From: Linderina pennispora
Taxonomy: Eukaryota; Kickxellomycota; Kickxellomycetes; Kickxellales; Kickxellaceae
DNA length: 64,000 nucleotides
Direction of reading: 5' to 3'
Assembly: GCF_002104995.1 (NCBI RefSeq)
Contig: NW_024468286.1
Span: forward strand, 1-64,000
Each line of letters begins with the position of its first letter. Position 1 is the stretch's first letter. A program made the position numbers and the translations under genes. This document shows, in pieces, positions 9,685 through 19,298 of the stretch. The notes beneath the pieces are model-generated. The model was not told where the DNA came from and ran no database searches. It saw only the letters and a list, made by a program, of their open reading frames with translations.

Positions 9685-11925
9685 TCAGGCGAAGAACAGG
9701 TCGGCTTGAGCGCTCCTTGACGAGTTCTCCAGGCGCTTGGTCTCTGTGTCAAACTGCCTCCACGCCTTGCCGGCGCCGAGCTTCATGCGGGTAATAAGGT
9801 TAACTGCGCACCCCCTCGTCAGATTAGCGCTCATCGGCTCCTTGGTGCTCATTTCGCCACCGTCACCGTCGTTGATCTTTAGCTTCTCGCCCAACACTCT
9901 CGTCACATCCTCGACGCTGGTCTGCTGCAGCCTCCCGGGTCCTGGCTTGTATCCCTCGGCCGAACGCTTGACGGCTGCCGGCACCCGGACACCCATGCGC
10001 TCGAGCATATTTACCTGGTTGATGGTCGGCGGCTTGTTGCGCCAGAGCGCGCTCCATCTCACGATGCCCAGCTCGTAGTGCCTCAGGTTCATGGTCAGAT
10101 ACGTGTCTACACCACGGATTGCGTACTCGAGCGTATCAGCCTTCATCTTGATGGCGGTTTCGGGCGTATAAAACTCCTTCCCGCCCCTGCCGCCAGTCTT
10201 GATGGTCGCGCGGGTTGACGCACTCCAGAGCTTGCTGTTCTCGGGCTTGAACACGAAAAAGAGTCTTCCCGAAACCGACAGCACATAGCGGTTCTTTGAG
10301 AGGCTGACCCAGGCGTTCAAGCTCATCGTGCGCAGGCGGATGTCGCCGCATGAGATTGCGTCGAGGTTGGAGCTGTGCCGAGCACTACTGGACGTCGGGT
10401 CAATGGCATTCAGGTCAAAGAAATGCAGGGGGTTGAGATGCAGGTGTGCCTGGAAGCCAAGCTTCTTCAGTGACTCGATCGATTCAAGTGGCAGCTTCTC
10501 AATTTCCTCCTTCAGATGCTCACAAGTGATGTCGCCGATTGCCTCCTGGAGGATCTTGTCGTTCTCCTCGCGCAGCTTCTTCTCCTTCTGCTGTTTTAGC
10601 AGCTCCTGCATATCATCTGTATTGTCTATGTCGAGTCCGTCGAGAGTCATGTGTGGATCAAGGCCCAGGAGACTGGGTACGGTGACCACCGAGGTCTTGT
10701 TAGAGAACACGTCGACGAAATCGACAATCAGGCAGTCCTTCTTTCCGTCAAACCTGCGCACCCCGCGACCGATCATCTGCTGGAACATGACGAGGCTGCG
10801 TGTGGGACGCGACATAAAGACGCAGTCGATGTTTGGGATGTCTGTGCCCTCAGTCAGGATTCCGCAGTTGACCAGTACCGGAACCCGGCGTGCCCTGAAA
10901 TCGTCCAAGATGCGCTGGCGCTCAGCCGGTGGTGTCGTGCCCAAGACCGCCTCTGCATTGACCCCGTAGCTTACAAACAGGTCCTTCAGCGCGTTTACAT
11001 GCTTGACATCGACGCCAAATACTAGCACTGATTTCCGGCCCTGTGCAATATCGTGGTAGGCGCTGATGATGGCCTTGTTGCGGTCGAGTTCGTTGACGGT
11101 CTCAGAGAGTGAGCTGACGGAGAAATCGCCCATGTAACTGCGCACCTTGTCCAGGCTGACCTGTGTCTTGATGGTGACCACCTTCATGGGGCAGAGCCAC
11201 TGTTCGCTGATCATCTCAAAGAACGACTTTTGGTAGACAATCTCATCAAACACATGATTCAAGCTGAGTCCGTCATGTCTGCGCAGCGTCGCCGAGCACC
11301 CCCATACAACCAGGTCCTGGTTCCCCTTTAGTGTGATCTCTACATCTGTCTGCTCGCTGGCATCTTTGCTCGATTCAACGACGCCCACTCCAACAAAGTA
11401 GTCGATGATCCGCCGGTATGTCATGGCCGCAGCATGATGTGCCTCGTCAATGATGATGCACTTGAATCTCTTTGGGTCAAACCGCTCGATGCGACTGCTG
11501 TTGGCCCTGCCCAGCGTCGGGACGCTCGCAACAATGACATCGGCTGCCGGATTCGCCACGCGCTTGCCCTGGTCAATTTCGACTATGAGGTCGGGCGATG
11601 CTTTCCGAATCTGGTTTGCTGCTTGCTCCAGCAGCTCCTCGCGGTGGGCCAGCACCAATGTCTTAGTTGCAATGCTGGTTGGCGGCTTGATTCTTTTTAT
11701 CAGGTTTGAGAACACGACTGTTTTGCCGCTGCCGACTGGGAGCGACACTGCCTGGCGCTTGACTCCCTCGTCGATGCGCTTGAGGCAGGCGTCGATGCAT
11801 TCCTTCTGGTATTCTCTGAGTATGTGCATTGCTTGCTGGAAAGGGGCCACCCTCATCAATGGGAATATACACGGGCAGCAGTAGAAGGGGGAAAGCGCCA
11901 TGACGATGGGTTTGGCGCCTGACAT
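9685..11925 (-). CDS. IRC3: Irc3-type mitochondrial DEAD/DEAH-box helicase
   Basis: Superfamily 2 helicase resembling Irc3, which in yeast is a mitochondrial double-stranded DNA translocase and branch-migration enzyme needed for mtDNA upkeep. The predicted protein has 746 residues. Core motifs in order: Q-like LREYQKECIDACL, Walker A VGSGKT (about 64-69), VLAHREELL, DEAH (160-163), SAT (211-213), VFGVDVKHV, TEGTDIP (358-364) and QMIGRGVRR (383-391). An acidic/charged linker and a C-terminal accessory region follow, matching the longer Irc3 tail. The ATG at 11923-11925 is the first in frame; a later Met (MHILREYQ, about residue 33) could be used, but the N-terminal stretch might help targeting. 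The 5' end faces the DHHC gene across about 500 bases. Confidence 0.8.
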   Translation of the reverse strand: MSGAKPIVMALSPFYCCPCIFPLMRVAPFQQAMHILREYQKECIDACLKRIDEGVKRQAVSLPVGSGKTVVFSNLIKRIKPPTSIATKTLVLAHREELLEQAANQIRKASPDLIVEIDQGKRVANPAADVIVASVPTLGRANSSRIERFDPKRFKCIIIDEAHHAAAMTYRRIIDYFVGVGVVESSKDASEQTDVEITLKGNQDLVVWGCSATLRRHDGLSLNHVFDEIVYQKSFFEMISEQWLCPMKVVTIKTQVSLDKVRSYMGDFSVSSLSETVNELDRNKAIISAYHDIAQGRKSVLVFGVDVKHVNALKDLFVSYGVNAEAVLGTTPPAERQRILDDFRARRVPVLVNCGILTEGTDIPNIDCVFMSRPTRSLVMFQQMIGRGVRRFDGKKDCLIVDFVDVFSNKTSVVTVPSLLGLDPHMTLDGLDIDNTDDMQELLKQQKEKKLREENDKILQEAIGDITCEHLKEEIEKLPLESIESLKKLGFQAHLHLNPLHFFDLNAIDPTSSSARHSSNLDAISCGDIRLRTMSLNAWVSLSKNRYVLSVSGRLFFVFKPENSKLWSASTRATIKTGGRGGKEFYTPETAIKMKADTLEYAIRGVDTYLTMNLRHYELGIVRWSALWRNKPPTINQVNMLERMGVRVPAAVKRSAEGYKPGPGRLQQTSVEDVTRVLGEKLKINDGDGGEMSTKEPMSANLTRGCAVNLITRMKLGAGKAWRQFDTETKRLENSSRSAQADLFFA

Positions 11926-12424
11926 CCCGCCTACTTGTACTTGGATTGGTGAGCCAGTTGTTTGTGGGGCGGATAGATTGCACCTGCGGGAGACCCAAAT
12001 CTATATGCACATTCACAAAGCGCCATATACCTGTCGCAGCTAGCCCCGTCAATGGCCTTCGCCTGCCTGCACACAAAAGCAGAGGGCCGGTAGGGAGATT
12101 CGTTATCGTCAACACTGGCCCCCGAAACGAAAGCTTGTGAAAATCTCCTGCGATCGGGTATAGTACGCCGAGCGGAGCTCAGTTCTCTTCTACGGCTCTG
12201 AAAAAAAAAAAAAGAAAAACTAACGAGACTTTTCCCTTTGTGGCTGAACAATGCCCCCTTCCTCCTCAATAAAGAGCGCCATTTTGTCGCCTGCACCTGT
12301 TGTCGCCTGCATTTCCCCCTTCTTACCCGTGGTTTATTCTTTTTGTTTCGGCATCAGCTCTCGCACTCATACTTTGCCTTTTTGAGTTGGCTGAAGGAAC
12401 TCGCGAGGGAACGAGGGTAACACG
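11926..12424. other. Divergent intergenic region between helicase and DHHC genes
   Basis: About 500 bases shared as 5' region by two diverging genes. Contains a run of 13 A at about 12199 and pyrimidine-rich blocks (12300-12360) typical of fungal promoters. No open frame of interest. Confidence 0.5.
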
Positions 12425-14335
12425 ATGCCATACAGAAAATCTACGATTGTCCAGCTTACTCCTCCGGGCTCAGTGCCCCGAGCCCAACGGCAGCAGCAGC
12501 AGCCAGGGCAGCAGCGCACCTGGCGCAACATGGGCGGCGGTGCCCTGTCGCTGGCTACGCCTGCTACTGCCACAAGCCAAAAACGTTACACAGCGCAGAG
12601 CGCCCAGCCAACCGAAGCCCGCAGGGTCAAGTTTCGGCGGCCACGCTCCCGGCAGTACAGCAGCGGCAGCCACCGGGCGCGCGGCCGCTCTATCTTGCAG
12701 CGAGAGCAGGGTGGCGACACAGAGACGGCGGCCAATGGGATCGTCCAGATTCCAGGAACCTGCAGTGCCCAGCCCTCGTTCTACAACCCTCCCCCATCGC
12801 AGCCAGGGCTGCCGGCCGTTCCTGCCTCCTTCAGCTCTTCCCCCTTTTCTCAACCACAGCGAAATTCAGCGCTAATTGAAGGTCCCGACGACATGCACAG
12901 CGAACCAGAACCGAGTAGCCACCGTCGGAGCAGCAGCATTCAGCTGCTTGGCCCGCCGCGTCACGTAGTGCTGCGCATGTCGATGAACGAAAAGCTAGCA
13001 GTGCCCAGTGCGGCTCCGGTGCCGCGGGTGCCTGGGAAACCGGCTCCGATCGGCGTATACGAGCCGGTGGAGAAGGATATTTTGGCCGAGCACCCTGAGA
13101 AGTTCACCAGCGATGGGCTGCGCCGCAAGGAGCGCATGTACCGGCTATACGACCACGGCAACTGGCACTTGTTCCGCGGCAGGGTTATTACCGGCAGCCG
13201 CCCGTTGCCATTCATTTCTGCCATCTGCATGATCGTTACCCCCATGGTACTATTCTCGATATTTGTGTGCCCGTACCTTTGGACAGACCTGCACAAGGCA
13301 CCAGTGATAGTTTTTGTATATCTGGCCGCTCTGACGCTGACGTCAATGATGAAGGCGTCGTTCAGCGACCCGGGCATCATTCCGCGCAATCTGGATGCGA
13401 TCACCGCACCCGACAACTACGCTATCGACGTTGGCGACCACGCCCAGCAGCACCAGCAGCACCAGCAGTCGTGGTCAGTCCTTGGGGGCGAGTCGCACCG
13501 TGCTACATCCAGCACTACAACCGACCGCATAGGCCACCACCACCCCTATGCCAGCCCGCAGCCACTGCAGTATTACGAGAAGCTTCCGCCTCCCTGGGTT
13601 CATATTGGCCACGCTGGACGAAGAGATGGCCCGCTCAGCGTGTACGATCCCAAGGTACCGGAGCGCCCCGCGTCTGATCCGTACCTGATGTTTCCACCGA
13701 CAACAAAACTCGTAGCAGTCAACAACGTCGCTGTGCGGCTCAAGTACTGCGAGACATGCAAGATTTATCGCCCGCCGCGGGCTTCGCACTGCAAGTACTG
13801 CGACAACTGCGTCGAGAACGAGGACCACCACTGCATCTGGCTGAACAACTGCGTTGGCCGCCGCAACTACCGCTACTTTTATGGATTTGTGGGTGCACTG
13901 ACCTTTCTGTGCCTCTACATTGTCGCCTTCTGTCTCGTGCGCCTGATCCTGCCGCTGCACCACGAGCCCGGCCTGTCGTTCCGCCAGTCAGTCAAGCGCC
14001 ACCCGGTCGTGCTGGCTGTCCTTATTTTTGCCTTCTGGAACGTGTGGCTCGTTGGCGGCCTGTTTGGGTACCACACCATCCTGATTAGCCGCAACATGAC
14101 CACGCACGAGGTCCTGGGTGCCAAGCACTCGGGCGCATATCGGACCCCGGCAGGAGCGACTGGCAAACGGCACCTGCTGTTCCCCAAGATTGTTAGCCCG
14201 TACTCGCGCGGCTCCTGCGCCAGCAACTGGGCTGCAGCTCTCTGCAATCCTGCTGTGCCTGCCAATGTCAAGTGGCGCACTCGCGTGGATCCAGAGGGGA
14301 TCGAAGAGCTACTGCCTCGCCACAGCCAACCTTGA
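12425..14335 (+). CDS. ERF2: Erf2-like DHHC palmitoyltransferase
   Basis: Protein S-acyltransferase. A long, Gln/Ser/Pro-rich cytosolic N-terminus (about 1-240) precedes four membrane spans: ISAICMIVTPMVLFSIFV and APVIVFVYLAALTL before the catalytic domain, and two after it (FVGALTFLCLYIVAFCLV; HPVVLAVLIFAFWNVWLVGG). Between them is the Cys-rich domain, with KYCETCKIYRPPRASHC, CDNC and ENEDHHCIWLNNCVG; the DHHC active site is at residues 467-470. The downstream TTxE motif (MTTHEVLG) typical of Erf2/Akr enzymes is present. Erf2 works with Erf4 at the ER to palmitoylate Ras. The 636-residue length is larger than yeast Erf2 because of the N-terminal extension and a His/Gln-rich loop (about 340-420). 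Confidence 0.88.
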   Translation: MPYRKSTIVQLTPPGSVPRAQRQQQQPGQQRTWRNMGGGALSLATPATATSQKRYTAQSAQPTEARRVKFRRPRSRQYSSGSHRARGRSILQREQGGDTETAANGIVQIPGTCSAQPSFYNPPPSQPGLPAVPASFSSSPFSQPQRNSALIEGPDDMHSEPEPSSHRRSSSIQLLGPPRHVVLRMSMNEKLAVPSAAPVPRVPGKPAPIGVYEPVEKDILAEHPEKFTSDGLRRKERMYRLYDHGNWHLFRGRVITGSRPLPFISAICMIVTPMVLFSIFVCPYLWTDLHKAPVIVFVYLAALTLTSMMKASFSDPGIIPRNLDAITAPDNYAIDVGDHAQQHQQHQQSWSVLGGESHRATSSTTTDRIGHHHPYASPQPLQYYEKLPPPWVHIGHAGRRDGPLSVYDPKVPERPASDPYLMFPPTTKLVAVNNVAVRLKYCETCKIYRPPRASHCKYCDNCVENEDHHCIWLNNCVGRRNYRYFYGFVGALTFLCLYIVAFCLVRLILPLHHEPGLSFRQSVKRHPVVLAVLIFAFWNVWLVGGLFGYHTILISRNMTTHEVLGAKHSGAYRTPAGATGKRHLLFPKIVSPYSRGSCASNWAAALCNPAVPANVKWRTRVDPEGIEELLPRHSQP

Positions 14336-14815
14336 CACCCCCATCCATCCATCCATCCATTGATCCATTCACATTTCGTATTATCACACTAATCCCTATT
14401 TCTACTCGCCATATGTAATATATTTTTCGATATCACCATGCGCTATTAATATCCTGCACGCTACCAGCACACAGCTTATGTAACTACCCTCCAGCTCCGT
14501 TTCGGGGCACGGCAAAATGGTCCTCCCCTGTCTAATAGGATTCTCAGGAGGCGATCACATTTGCACGAACTCCGCCCGATGCACAGGCACATGAATTGCA
14601 ACTGAGAAACGTACACGTATCGATAGATCACCCTTCGGTATATCCTGCCCGACGACACGTCATTTAGCGAATGCTTGGCAAAAGTCCGTGTGAATTACCA
14701 CCAGCACACTTGCACAAACCACCTCCACCGTATAAAATCCGTCTAATTTCCTGCAGCTTTCATTCATTTCATACCAAGCTCCATACTTTGTATTTTATTT
14801 GCAACTTCCTTGCCC
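14336..14815. other. Intergenic; CCAT microsatellite and TATA box
   Basis: A short (CCAT)n tract lies at 14340-14360 just after the DHHC stop. TATAAAA at 14731-14737 is 85 bases before the M20 gene start. Nothing else recognised. Confidence 0.5.
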
Positions 14816-16027
14816 ATGGACACTGCTGTTGACATCATCAAACACGTCATTGCCGAGGCCAATGCCGACCTACGCGAAATCTCGCTGTCTATTCACGCAA
14901 ACCCGGAGCTTAGCTTCAAGGAATTCCACGCCCACAAGCTCCTGACAGAGTTCCTCGAGAATCGCGGTTACACCGTCGAGCGCACCGTGGCCGGCCTCGA
15001 GACAGCCTTTGTAGCCACATATGTCTCGCCAGCTGGTCCTGACGGCCTGCATCTCGGATTCTGCTCCGAATACGACGCGCTTCCCGAGATCGGCCATGCC
15101 TGTGGCCACAACCTGATTGCCATCTCTGGCGTCGCCAGCTTCATGGCACTCACTGCAGCTATCGACGAACTGAAAATCCCAGGCACTGTGAAGCTGTTTG
15201 GCACGCCAGCTGAGGAAGGCGGAGGCGGCAAGATCTTTATGCGCAAGGCGGGCGTCTTTGACAGCACGGATGCCTTGCTGATGCTGCACCCGGGCGGTGG
15301 GTTCGACATGGGCGGGTATTCAGGCGCCTGGCACTCACATGCAATTCAGTCGCTCAATATCGAGTACTTTGGCAAGTCGTCGCACTCGGCTCTCGCGCCC
15401 TGGATGGGAGTCAATGCTGGCAGCGCAGCTGTCATTGCCATGAACGCACTTGGCGTAATGCGCGAGCAACTGCACCCGACGTGGCGCGTCCATGCAATCA
15501 TCGAGAGCGGAGGAAAGGCGAATAATGTCGTCCCAGACTATGCCAAAATCTCATGTGGATTCAGGGCCTTCACTGGCGCCGAACTGGAGACATTGCGGGG
15601 TATGATGCTCAAGGTGTTTGAGGCTGGTGCCATCGCCACCGGATGCACACACAAGATTACGATGGACCACGAGTTACTCGACAACATCGACAATCCTGTG
15701 CTAGGAGGCTACTACGAGGAACTGATGCAGGCCAAGTACAAGGTGCCGCCGTTCCACGAAGATGTCGGTGGATCCACTGACTTTGGCAATCTGTCGCACG
15801 ATTTCATTTCGTTGCACGGAATCTTTCCGCTAGTTGGTGTCAAGGCACCGCCGCATAGTGCACCGTTTGCAGATGCAACCAAGACCGAGAGCGCTCATGA
15901 GAACGCGCTGTTTGCTGCCGAAACCAATGCCCGTACAGCCCTTCGATGCTTGCTCGATCCCGAGTTCTGGGCTGCTGCCCAAAAGAGCTTCAAGGAGCGC
16001 AAGCCGCCTGGTTCACCCACCGTGTAA
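14816..16027 (+). CDS. M20 family amidohydrolase / PM20D2-like peptidase
   Basis: Metal-dependent amidohydrolase of the M20D group (aminoacylase-1-like 2 / PM20D2, carboxypeptidase Ss1-like), which hydrolyses amide bonds of small N-acyl or dipeptide substrates. 403 residues from the ATG at 14816, which follows CC and lies 85 bases past a TATA box; upstream in-frame codons include only a TTG. Family blocks in order: IHANPELSFKEFHAHK, FCSEYDALPEIGHACGHN (metal-binding Glu/Asp/His region), LFGTPAEEGGGGK, a dimerisation domain with FGKSSHSALAPWMGVNA, IIESGGKANNVVPDYA, and the C-terminal VGGSTDFGNLSH plus PPHSAPF. No signal peptide, so probably cytosolic. Specific substrate not predictable. Confidence 0.85.
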   Translation: MDTAVDIIKHVIAEANADLREISLSIHANPELSFKEFHAHKLLTEFLENRGYTVERTVAGLETAFVATYVSPAGPDGLHLGFCSEYDALPEIGHACGHNLIAISGVASFMALTAAIDELKIPGTVKLFGTPAEEGGGGKIFMRKAGVFDSTDALLMLHPGGGFDMGGYSGAWHSHAIQSLNIEYFGKSSHSALAPWMGVNAGSAAVIAMNALGVMREQLHPTWRVHAIIESGGKANNVVPDYAKISCGFRAFTGAELETLRGMMLKVFEAGAIATGCTHKITMDHELLDNIDNPVLGGYYEELMQAKYKVPPFHEDVGGSTDFGNLSHDFISLHGIFPLVGVKAPPHSAPFADATKTESAHENALFAAETNARTALRCLLDPEFWAAAQKSFKERKPPGSPTV

Positions 16028-16076
16028 AGACCGATTATATACGTTTGGTAATACATTGAGAAAACCTATGGAACGT

Positions 16077-17843
16077 CTATGCACTGAACAGGCTTGTGTC
16101 AATCTTGTAGCCGAGCTTGCGCTCGATCATTTTCTGCACGTTTTCATCCAGCAGGCTCTCAGAATCCAACCGTCGACTATTGCCAGTTATCAAGGACCAA
16201 ATCCAAGAAGCCCCTTCATACAGCGCCATGCTCGTGCTGGCCACAGTAACAGCAATATTGAATGTTAAATAGCTCCACTCGGCAACAATCAGGCCCAGGA
16301 ATCGACTCAGCAGCATCTCTCGGCTCGACACAACGCCGCGCACCCGGTCAAATCTCCGGTTAGGTGACAGCGCATCGTCGACCAGCATCTGGTGCAGCCC
16401 ATAGGCCGCGTAATGGCCAAGGATCTTTATCCGGTTCACTGGGATCCCCATGCTGCGGTTGCTGGCCCGGACGATATTCATGTTGCGCGAAACAAACACC
16501 AGCTCCTGTGGCAGCTTCCGAGTGCCCTTGAGCGCGGCTATGGCGCGCCTCTTAAACTCCATCTGCTCCTTGTACGCATCCTTCGTGCTGTGTGAGCCAT
16601 CATCACCATTTTGCTCTGCCTGCTGCTGGAGCTTGTGCATGTGTGGGTGACCGGTTAGTGTAGGCGGACGCAATGAGATCATCGTCGAAAACATGTCTGT
16701 ATCACCAAAGCCCCAATGGCGCACGATATTGCGCATACTGGCGTTGTCACCGATCATTGCCGCGCGCCAAAACTCTGCATACTGCTTGCGGAACTGTCGC
16801 GACTCGCGAATGTACAGTCCGTGGTCAAGCAAAACAAGCTGCGGGCGCGATTTGTACTGAGGGTGTTGGCGGACCAGGATGTTGCCCGGATGAGGATCGC
16901 CGTGTACATTGCCTGAGACAAAGATCTGGAATGCAAACACAGATACTACCAGGTTCATAATATCCTTCTCAGACCATCCTTGGCTGGTAAGCCTCTTTGG
17001 CTCCACCATGCTTGTACCATCAATCCACTCTGTAGTGAGGACCTCTCGCCGCGTCTCCTCCCAGTGCACCTTTGGAATGTACACTGAAGACCGCAACCAC
17101 CGATCAGCCAGCTTGTTGAGGTCATCCTGAGCCCGGTCGGCATTGTGACCCTCGCGCTCAAAGTCTGTCTCCTCGCGCAACCGTTGCTCCACCTCAGACA
17201 CCGACCACATCATCGGGATACCAAATGCTTTCTCGATCACCAGCGCGCATGTGCGGAAGGCAAACAAGTCCCACGCGATCTGGTGCTTGATCTCGGGCTT
17301 CTGAACCTTTACCGCGACCAGCTGCGTCGGATCCCGGCGAAGTCTTGCCGTGTGCACCTGTGCTACAGACGCCGATGCCACGGCTTCCTGCGAGAAGTCA
17401 ACAAACAGATCATCCAGGGTGCTGCCAGGAAAGTTGCGCTCAATCACGGGCGCAATCTCTGCCACAGGTACAAACGGAGCATTGTCGTAGAGGACACTGA
17501 GCTCGCGACCATACGCGGGTGGCAGCAGTGGACCCTGGAGCGCAATCGATTGCCCAAATTTGATAAACATTCCGCCGTTCTCTTGGCAGCAGCGCAGAAG
17601 CCGCTTTGCCCCACGCTCATGGATCATGTTCAGGTGCTCCACCCCACGCTCTGTTCTAAAGTTCAGCTTGTAGTCTATGCAAATGACTGCAATATCTTTG
17701 AATGTCCGCGCAGTCCGAGCCAGCGCCGATGCCTGAAAATGCTTATCGTATGCATATACGCCGGCCGCACCAGACACAGCCAATGCCGTCCGGCTGAGCC
17801 AGCGATATCGCCACAGCCTATGGCCGATTCTGCCTAGAGTCAT
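16077..17843 (-). CDS. ABC1/ADCK (UbiB-like) atypical kinase, Mcp2/Cqd-like
   Basis: Member of the UbiB protein-kinase-like family, mitochondrial proteins linked to coenzyme Q and lipid handling. Diagnostic elements: FIKFGQSIALQG (the KxGQ-like motif, with Phe between Lys and Gly), ASVAQVHTARL (Ala-rich loop), VAVKVQKP with the ATP Lys, LREETDFEREGHNA, GNVHGDPHPGNILV (catalytic-loop Asp) and LLDHGLY (DFG position). The C-terminus has a hydrophobic segment near LSRFLGLIVAEWSYL. I prefer the ATG at 17841-17843, which starts a basic presequence (RIGHRLWRYRWLSR) followed by a membrane-like stretch; the frame stays open upstream to 17951 with another ATG at 17919-17921. The sequence is closest in layout to yeast Mcp2/Cqd2 and human ADCK1/5. 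It lies tail-to-tail with the M20 gene, 49 bases apart. Confidence 0.85.
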   Translation of the reverse strand: MTLGRIGHRLWRYRWLSRTALAVSGAAGVYAYDKHFQASALARTARTFKDIAVICIDYKLNFRTERGVEHLNMIHERGAKRLLRCCQENGGMFIKFGQSIALQGPLLPPAYGRELSVLYDNAPFVPVAEIAPVIERNFPGSTLDDLFVDFSQEAVASASVAQVHTARLRRDPTQLVAVKVQKPEIKHQIAWDLFAFRTCALVIEKAFGIPMMWSVSEVEQRLREETDFEREGHNADRAQDDLNKLADRWLRSSVYIPKVHWEETRREVLTTEWIDGTSMVEPKRLTSQGWSEKDIMNLVVSVFAFQIFVSGNVHGDPHPGNILVRQHPQYKSRPQLVLLDHGLYIRESRQFRKQYAEFWRAAMIGDNASMRNIVRHWGFGDTDMFSTMISLRPPTLTGHPHMHKLQQQAEQNGDDGSHSTKDAYKEQMEFKRRAIAALKGTRKLPQELVFVSRNMNIVRASNRSMGIPVNRIKILGHYAAYGLHQMLVDDALSPNRRFDRVRGVVSSREMLLSRFLGLIVAEWSYLTFNIAVTVASTSMALYEGASWIWSLITGNSRRLDSESLLDENVQKMIERKLGYKIDTSLFSA

Positions 17844-19298
17844 TGCTGGGGTAATTGAGGTAGTGTTTTGCAATTTAGCAAATGGAAAAGAAGCAAGAAG
17901 ACCAACAGCCAACACCAGCATCTGCGCGTAAGCAGACACCTCGATAATCAACCTGATTCCTGATCGGTGCTCTGATTAAGACGCGCTTCTAACAGCAGCA
18001 TTGTACCAGAACAGCTTGCAAGATGCCGATCGCGGAGATGGTGAATCCAGAAACAAGGCGCGGCAGAGACATCTGCGCTTGGTTTATTAATAGACTGTGC
18101 CTATCGCCATCCTGTGTCCAGAGCAAGAAATAACATCCTTTGACCAGCTGGGTCTCAGGGCCTCAGTTTGGCTAACATCTTACAATAATTGACCGTGGGA
18201 TCCCAAATAGCACACGGCGAAAGTTCGAACGAAAAGATCCCAGTCAGGTTCGAAAACACTGTTGGCAAGAACACTCGGGGACCATGCTGACAACATTGCG
18301 TTGCATCTACAAGCGCGCTGGTGGGTTTTGGCCGGTTCGCGCAGCTTGGATGTCCACGGGTTTCAATCAATTTTATGATAATCCCACCACGAACATACGA
18401 AAGAGAACGGGGATTGTTGCTTTGAATGAGCTGGAAAGAGCCGTTTGGGGATGCACCGAATATTCGGTTGAACCTGAGCAAACGAAATGTGACCCGCACC
18501 ATCTGAGCGGAGCACTCCAATAAGAACGAAAATAACCAGCATAGAAGGAAAGAAGGTCATGTTGGAACAGTAGATCGCCGACTTGGTTGCTCTACGGAGA
18601 GCTTCGGCGCAGGAAAAAGTGGAGAGGTGCCCTCTGATCACCATAGATGTCGGCGAGTTGGGGGTGGGATATTGCGATTGTAGAGCAGCAGATGCTGCTG
18701 CTATTCGCGACTACACGCCAGGTTGCCAGTTGGCAAACGGCTGTTTGCTGCAAAGGCATAATTCCCACAGAGAAAGTGTGTCTTCGACCGGCGAACTTTC
18801 CGGTTAGACAGTTCCTGTGGAACATTTACACATGTACTCTGGTTTGGATTTTCATAGACAAATACAGCAATGCCATTTATAATTCCCAGCTGGCATATGA
18901 TACCCATTTCTTCCCCAGGATGCCCTCCCCACTTCTCGCCAGAATATGCCCGTGCAGCAGGTTGCCGTTTTTGTTTACCCAGGGCCATCTGCTGCAAACA
19001 CGCCGATAGCGCCCTACATCTGCAGTTTCTGCCACCCATTATTGATTCGCACCTCGAGCAATCGCTCTCACCATCGGCCAAACGGGGAAGAACACACCAC
19101 CGTCGACACGTTTGCCAGAAAAGCCTGAGAGTAGAGCGGCATATATAGAGGACAGCCGCTCCCTGCTCACCCAGTTCATTCAGTCGCATATCCTAGCACG
19201 AATACTCTCTTCAATAATCATTCTGCTATTTTGCTCATTTTACCCTTGCTATATTCCCTACTCTAGAATAATTCAACTATTGTGTACACGACCTGACC
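17844..19298. other. Gene-free interval upstream of OPT copy 1
   Basis: About 1.4 kb without a convincing gene. Contains a TATATAG at 19142-19148, about 150 bases before the OPT ATG. Short frames at 18155-18520 and 18647-19189 have no motif and overlap on opposite strands. Confidence 0.5.
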